NCBI GenBank assembly: GCA_030613745.1
Contig: JAUWLK010000023.1
Location: 1-17,392, forward strand
Direction: 5' to 3'
Origin: Flavobacteriaceae bacterium
GTDB taxonomy: Bacteria > Bacteroidota > Bacteroidia > Flavobacteriales > Flavobacteriaceae
DNA: 17,392 nucleotides
Part shown: positions 14,397 through 17,392 of the stretch, one piece after another
Layout: the number at the start of each line of letters is the position of its first letter
Position numbering within the stretch: position 1 is the first letter of the stretch
Position numbers and translations under genes: made by a program
Notes under the pieces: generated by a model
The model's database searches: none
What the model was told of the DNA's origin: nothing
Seen by the model: only the letters and a program-made list of their open reading frames with translations

Positions 14397-17392
14397 TTAT
14401 CTAACTAAACTGAAATTTCCTTTAAATTCTCGATTATCTGATACATCATTTAATTTAATAATATACCAATAGTCGCCACTTGGCAGAGGCTTACCTTTAT
14501 AGTAACCATCCCAAGAATATTGGTTGCCTTTATAAGTTGCTATTAAACGTTGATAACGATCAAATATTTGTACAGATATATTTGTATAAACATCTATATT
14601 TATTGGATACCAGGTGTCATTTATTCCATCTCCTTGAGGAGTAAAGAAATCTGGAATTTCAATATCTAAAAACTCTATAAACATAGTTTGTTCTTGAATA
14701 CATCCTTTTTCATCTCTCACATAAAATGTGTAGTCTCTTGATTGTCTAACATTTAAAACATTATCAGAACTATAATTATTTTCATTATCAAAGCTATATT
14801 CATATTCTGGTTTACCTCCACTTGCTATAACAGTGTATTCATTTATTCCTGATTCAATAACAGTAAAAGTTAAAGGAATATATTCTTCTAAAATTAATAC
14901 TACTGGCTCATCGCTACAACCATATTCGTTATGTTTAACAGTAACAGTATGTGTTCCCTTTGCAACATTTTCAAAAATTCCTGAAGTGTTAGTTGTATTA
15001 CCATCAAGTGTATATGTAACATCATTTTGATAAATAGGATCAACTTGTGCAATAATAATATTACCGGTACCTTCACAAGAAAAATCGGTTGTTGCCTCTA
15101 GTTGTAAATAAATCAATTGATCGATTTCAATTGTTTTTGGAGTTTCACAAACATTAAAACCATTATCCTTTTTAATCCACAATTCATAAGTTCCTTTTGG
15201 CAAACCATTGAAATTAGGACTTGTTTGATAATTTGCACCATCTAAACTATAAGTAACTGTGTATCCTTGATTATTAGTTAAGTTTACACTTATCTTACCA
15301 TCAGAATCGCCTACACAAATTATATCTTCTTTAGAAATATCATATATAATTTCCTGATCAAAACCTACAGCAATATCAGTAGTAGTTGTACAACCATTTG
15401 TGTCTTTTACTGTAATTTGATATGTCTTTTCAGTACTAACCGAAAATGTATCTTCAGTTTGATAATTTGCACCACCATCAATACTGTATTCATAAGGAGG
15501 AATACCTCCAGTAGCTGAAGCTTGTAAACTACCATTTAAAATTGACCCATTACAAGTTGTAATATTAAATAACTTCACTGATGAGGCTTCTAATAGTGTT
15601 GGCTCAGTAATAGTAAATCCACTAATATCAAAACAACCGTCTGAATTAGTAACTCTAAGACTGTAAGTTCCAATATCTAAATTTGAAAATTCTTGATTTT
15701 TTGCTGAAGTTGGACCTACAGTTGAAATAACACTTCCTCCTTTAGATAATTCATATGTAAAACTAGTTGCAGTATCATCAACTACTATATTTACTTTACC
15801 ATTAGCACTATCCTTACATAAAGCTGCACTTGTTGTTGTTGTTACAGCTAATCCTAATACAGTTACAACTCTAATAGTTACCGTACAACCTATTCTAGTT
15901 TGTGTTACGGTGTATACACCTGATCCACTCACAGTAATCTCCTTGGTATTACCAATTACATCACCATTTGCATTAGTCCAAACATAAGTATTATAACCAT
16001 CATCTCCTTCAAAAGTAAGCGTATCATTACAAATAAATAATTCACTATCAAATGAGCAAGAACTTGTATCTACAAATAAATCCATAGAACCCACACTACC
16101 TAATCCACAACCATTTATCCCATTTAAACCAGGTTGACCTGAAACATTCTGACCAGAAGTTTCTCCATCATAATATGACGTAATACTATTTTCCAATACA
16201 TTGGTACAAGCATCAGAATAATCAAAACAATCATTAGAAGCTACAACTTGATAACGAATATCATGAGATGTTGAAAGAGATTCTCTTTCTACCAAAGAAT
16301 CTGGAATATCAAAACGTAATTCTCTAGTTGCCGGACTAAATGTATAGGTTACTCCAGTCGGAAGTTCAATAGAACTTTCATCTAAAGTAACATTTATTGG
16401 AAGTGTATTTAATATATATGTATTTTGTGCATTATCTGTGCCTATGTTTTGAAAGTTTATATTATACCAAACTGTGGTACCTAGTGGTACTGGAGACTGA
16501 TGTGTAATTACATTACCTGAAGTATCTTCAACACTGGTAAGTACCTGTAAATTAGGTTCGATAATGTTTATTGCGAAAGTATTTAAAAATGTATAAATCC
16601 AGTCACCTCCAGAAGTATTTGTAACTCTAACAGTAGCACCTGTTTCACCGTTACCTATTAAACCATTACCAGAATTCAAATCTGTTAGATCAAGTAGTTT
16701 TTGATCCCACCCTAGAGTGTTGGTACTATTTAAATTACGATCTGTTACTTGAACTCCATCTTTTGTAATTTTACTATTAAAAAAGTTATTTACATTATTT
16801 TCAGCATCGTATAAAGCAGTGAAGCTTGCATTTGCATCAGCTTTAAAAAGCATTTGATCACCAAACCATCCAAGGTCACCTTCAAGTGCTGCAACACCTA
16901 CTCTACCTTCAACTGGTCCAGATGGTGGTGTTACAAATCCAGAATAATTAAAATCTACGCTTTCATATGGAGCATCTCTAACTGCAGAAAAACCGTCAAA
17001 AGTTGAAATATATTTACGAGATTCTGTTGCATCTTCAAAAACAATAACCAATGACCAACCTGCAGAATTACCTCTTGCCTCTGAAGCATTAACATTAGCA
17101 ACAAAATAATCTCCGTTAGGATTTGTATTTGTAGTTACAATACTTGTAACATCTTTATAATAAATTAAATCAAGTGTTGCATCCGCAGTTATATCAATAT
17201 ATGCACCTCCTGGTATTTTAAATTTAATTTGATCAGGTGATGGCGTCGAAGGAGTAGAAATAGATCCCCAATATAATCCGGCATATACTACTCTATTACA
17301 AGTGTTTGTTGTAAAATTTGCACTACTCGAGCTAAAAGTAACAGGATCTCCATCAATATCAACAAAAACCATGTCAATATAGTTATTTTGTG
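14397..17392 (-). CDS. Large T9SS type B surface protein with SprB-like repeats, N-terminus beyond window
   Basis: At least 998 codons, still open at the right edge; residues below count from the internal Met at 17372. Residues 1-270 form an extracellular domain with AGLYWGS, AGWSLVIVFED, EGDLGWFGD and NNFFNS. A DUF11-like beta-sandwich covers about 275-395 and an Ig-like unit about 440-505. Four SprB-type repeats follow, each bracketed by two Cys (519/580, 607/661, 686/742, 766/819), then a fifth with Cys891 only. The end (about 903-991, IPDFFTPQGDGINDTW to FKGNFSLVR) is the gliding-motility/type B sorting domain, the T9SS export and anchoring signal. It is probably a cell-surface adhesin like SprB; whether it serves gliding or attachment cannot be told. 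The downstream SprF-like gene supports this. Confidence 0.92.
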   Translation of the reverse strand, partial: QNNYIDMVFVDIDGDPVTFSSSSANFTTNTCNRVVYAGLYWGSISTPSTPSPDQIKFKIPGGAYIDITADATLDLIYYKDVTSIVTTNTNPNGDYFVANVNASEARGNSAGWSLVIVFEDATESRKYISTFDGFSAVRDAPYESVDFNYSGFVTPPSGPVEGRVGVAALEGDLGWFGDQMLFKADANASFTALYDAENNVNNFFNSKITKDGVQVTDRNLNSTNTLGWDQKLLDLTDLNSGNGLIGNGETGATVRVTNTSGGDWIYTFLNTFAINIIEPNLQVLTSVEDTSGNVITHQSPVPLGTTVWYNINFQNIGTDNAQNTYILNTLPINVTLDESSIELPTGVTYTFSPATRELRFDIPDSLVERESLSTSHDIRYQVVASNDCFDYSDACTNVLENSITSYYDGETSGQNVSGQPGLNGINGCGLGSVGSMDLFVDTSSCSFDSELFICNDTLTFEGDDGYNTYVWTNANGDVIGNTKEITVSGSGVYTVTQTRIGCTVTIRVVTVLGLAVTTTTSAALCKDSANGKVNIVVDDTATSFTYELSKGGSVISTVGPTSAKNQEFSNLDIGTYSLRVTNSDGCFDISGFTITEPTLLEASSVKLFNITTCNGSILNGSLQASATGGIPPYEYSIDGGANYQTEDTFSVSTEKTYQITVKDTNGCTTTTDIAVGFDQEIIYDISKEDIICVGDSDGKISVNLTNNQGYTVTYSLDGANYQTSPNFNGLPKGTYELWIKKDNGFNVCETPKTIEIDQLIYLQLEATTDFSCEGTGNIIIAQVDPIYQNDVTYTLDGNTTNTSGIFENVAKGTHTVTVKHNEYGCSDEPVVLILEEYIPLTFTVIESGINEYTVIASGGKPEYEYSFDNENNYSSDNVLNVRQSRDYTFYVRDEKGCIQEQTMFIEFLDIEIPDFFTPQGDGINDTWYPINIDVYTNISVQIFDRYQRLIATYKGNQYSWDGYYKGKPLPSGDYWYIIKLNDVSDNREFKGNFSLVR

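Noticed and set aside
1..17392. CRISPR array, tRNA or rRNA genes, prophage, toxin-antitoxin or defence system
   Set aside because: No regularly spaced repeats, cloverleaf-like sequences, phage genes or paired toxin-antitoxin genes were seen in the coding or intergenic parts.

Overview
The window is AT-rich bacterial DNA that reads as a member of the Bacteroidota, most likely a marine-type flavobacterium. The evidence is a PorP/SprF-family protein next to a giant cell-surface protein ending in a gliding-motility/type IX secretion (T9SS) type B C-terminal domain. Weak Shine-Dalgarno signals, TAnnTTTG-type promoter boxes and the recQ / kdsD-tatC-lptB gene order agree with this. No tRNA, rRNA, CRISPR array, prophage or complete insertion sequence was seen.

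Layout, left to right. Bases 1-2308 are on the minus strand: rlmL-like rRNA methyltransferase, then an ElaA-like acetyltransferase, then an exported alpha/beta hydrolase cut by the left edge. A divergent promoter region (about 2309-2406) separates these from a plus-strand pair: a small SAM methyltransferase overlapping a ZIP-type metal transporter by ATGA. Right at the transporter's stop codon sits a 256-bp element with 17-bp perfect terminal inverted repeats and a 5-bp target duplication (3814-4069), best read as a MITE or IS relic. Then, on the minus strand, come asnA (4201-5328), a ggt-family gamma-glutamyltransferase (5585-7285), a RimJ/RimL-like acetyltransferase and recQ (7884-10082).

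Divergent from recQ is the plus-strand cluster kdsD/kpsF - tatC - lptB (10211-12843): KDO precursor synthesis, Tat export and LPS transport, all envelope biogenesis. The last region is on the minus strand: a small secreted PepSY-like protein with a strong terminator, a 22-codon signal-peptide-like micro-ORF, a PorP/SprF-family outer membrane protein, and a surface protein of more than 990 residues that runs off the right edge. The last two are 8 bp apart and resemble the sprB-sprF arrangement, in which the SprF-like protein is needed to export or attach its partner adhesin.

Most of the window is ordinary housekeeping sequence. The parts most worth a second look are the short transposon-like element inserted at a stop codon, the SprB-like/SprF-like pair, a RecQ that has lost its usual zinc-binding cysteines, and a ZIP transporter lacking a normally conserved metal-binding glutamate. 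I did not find a clearly new multi-gene system.
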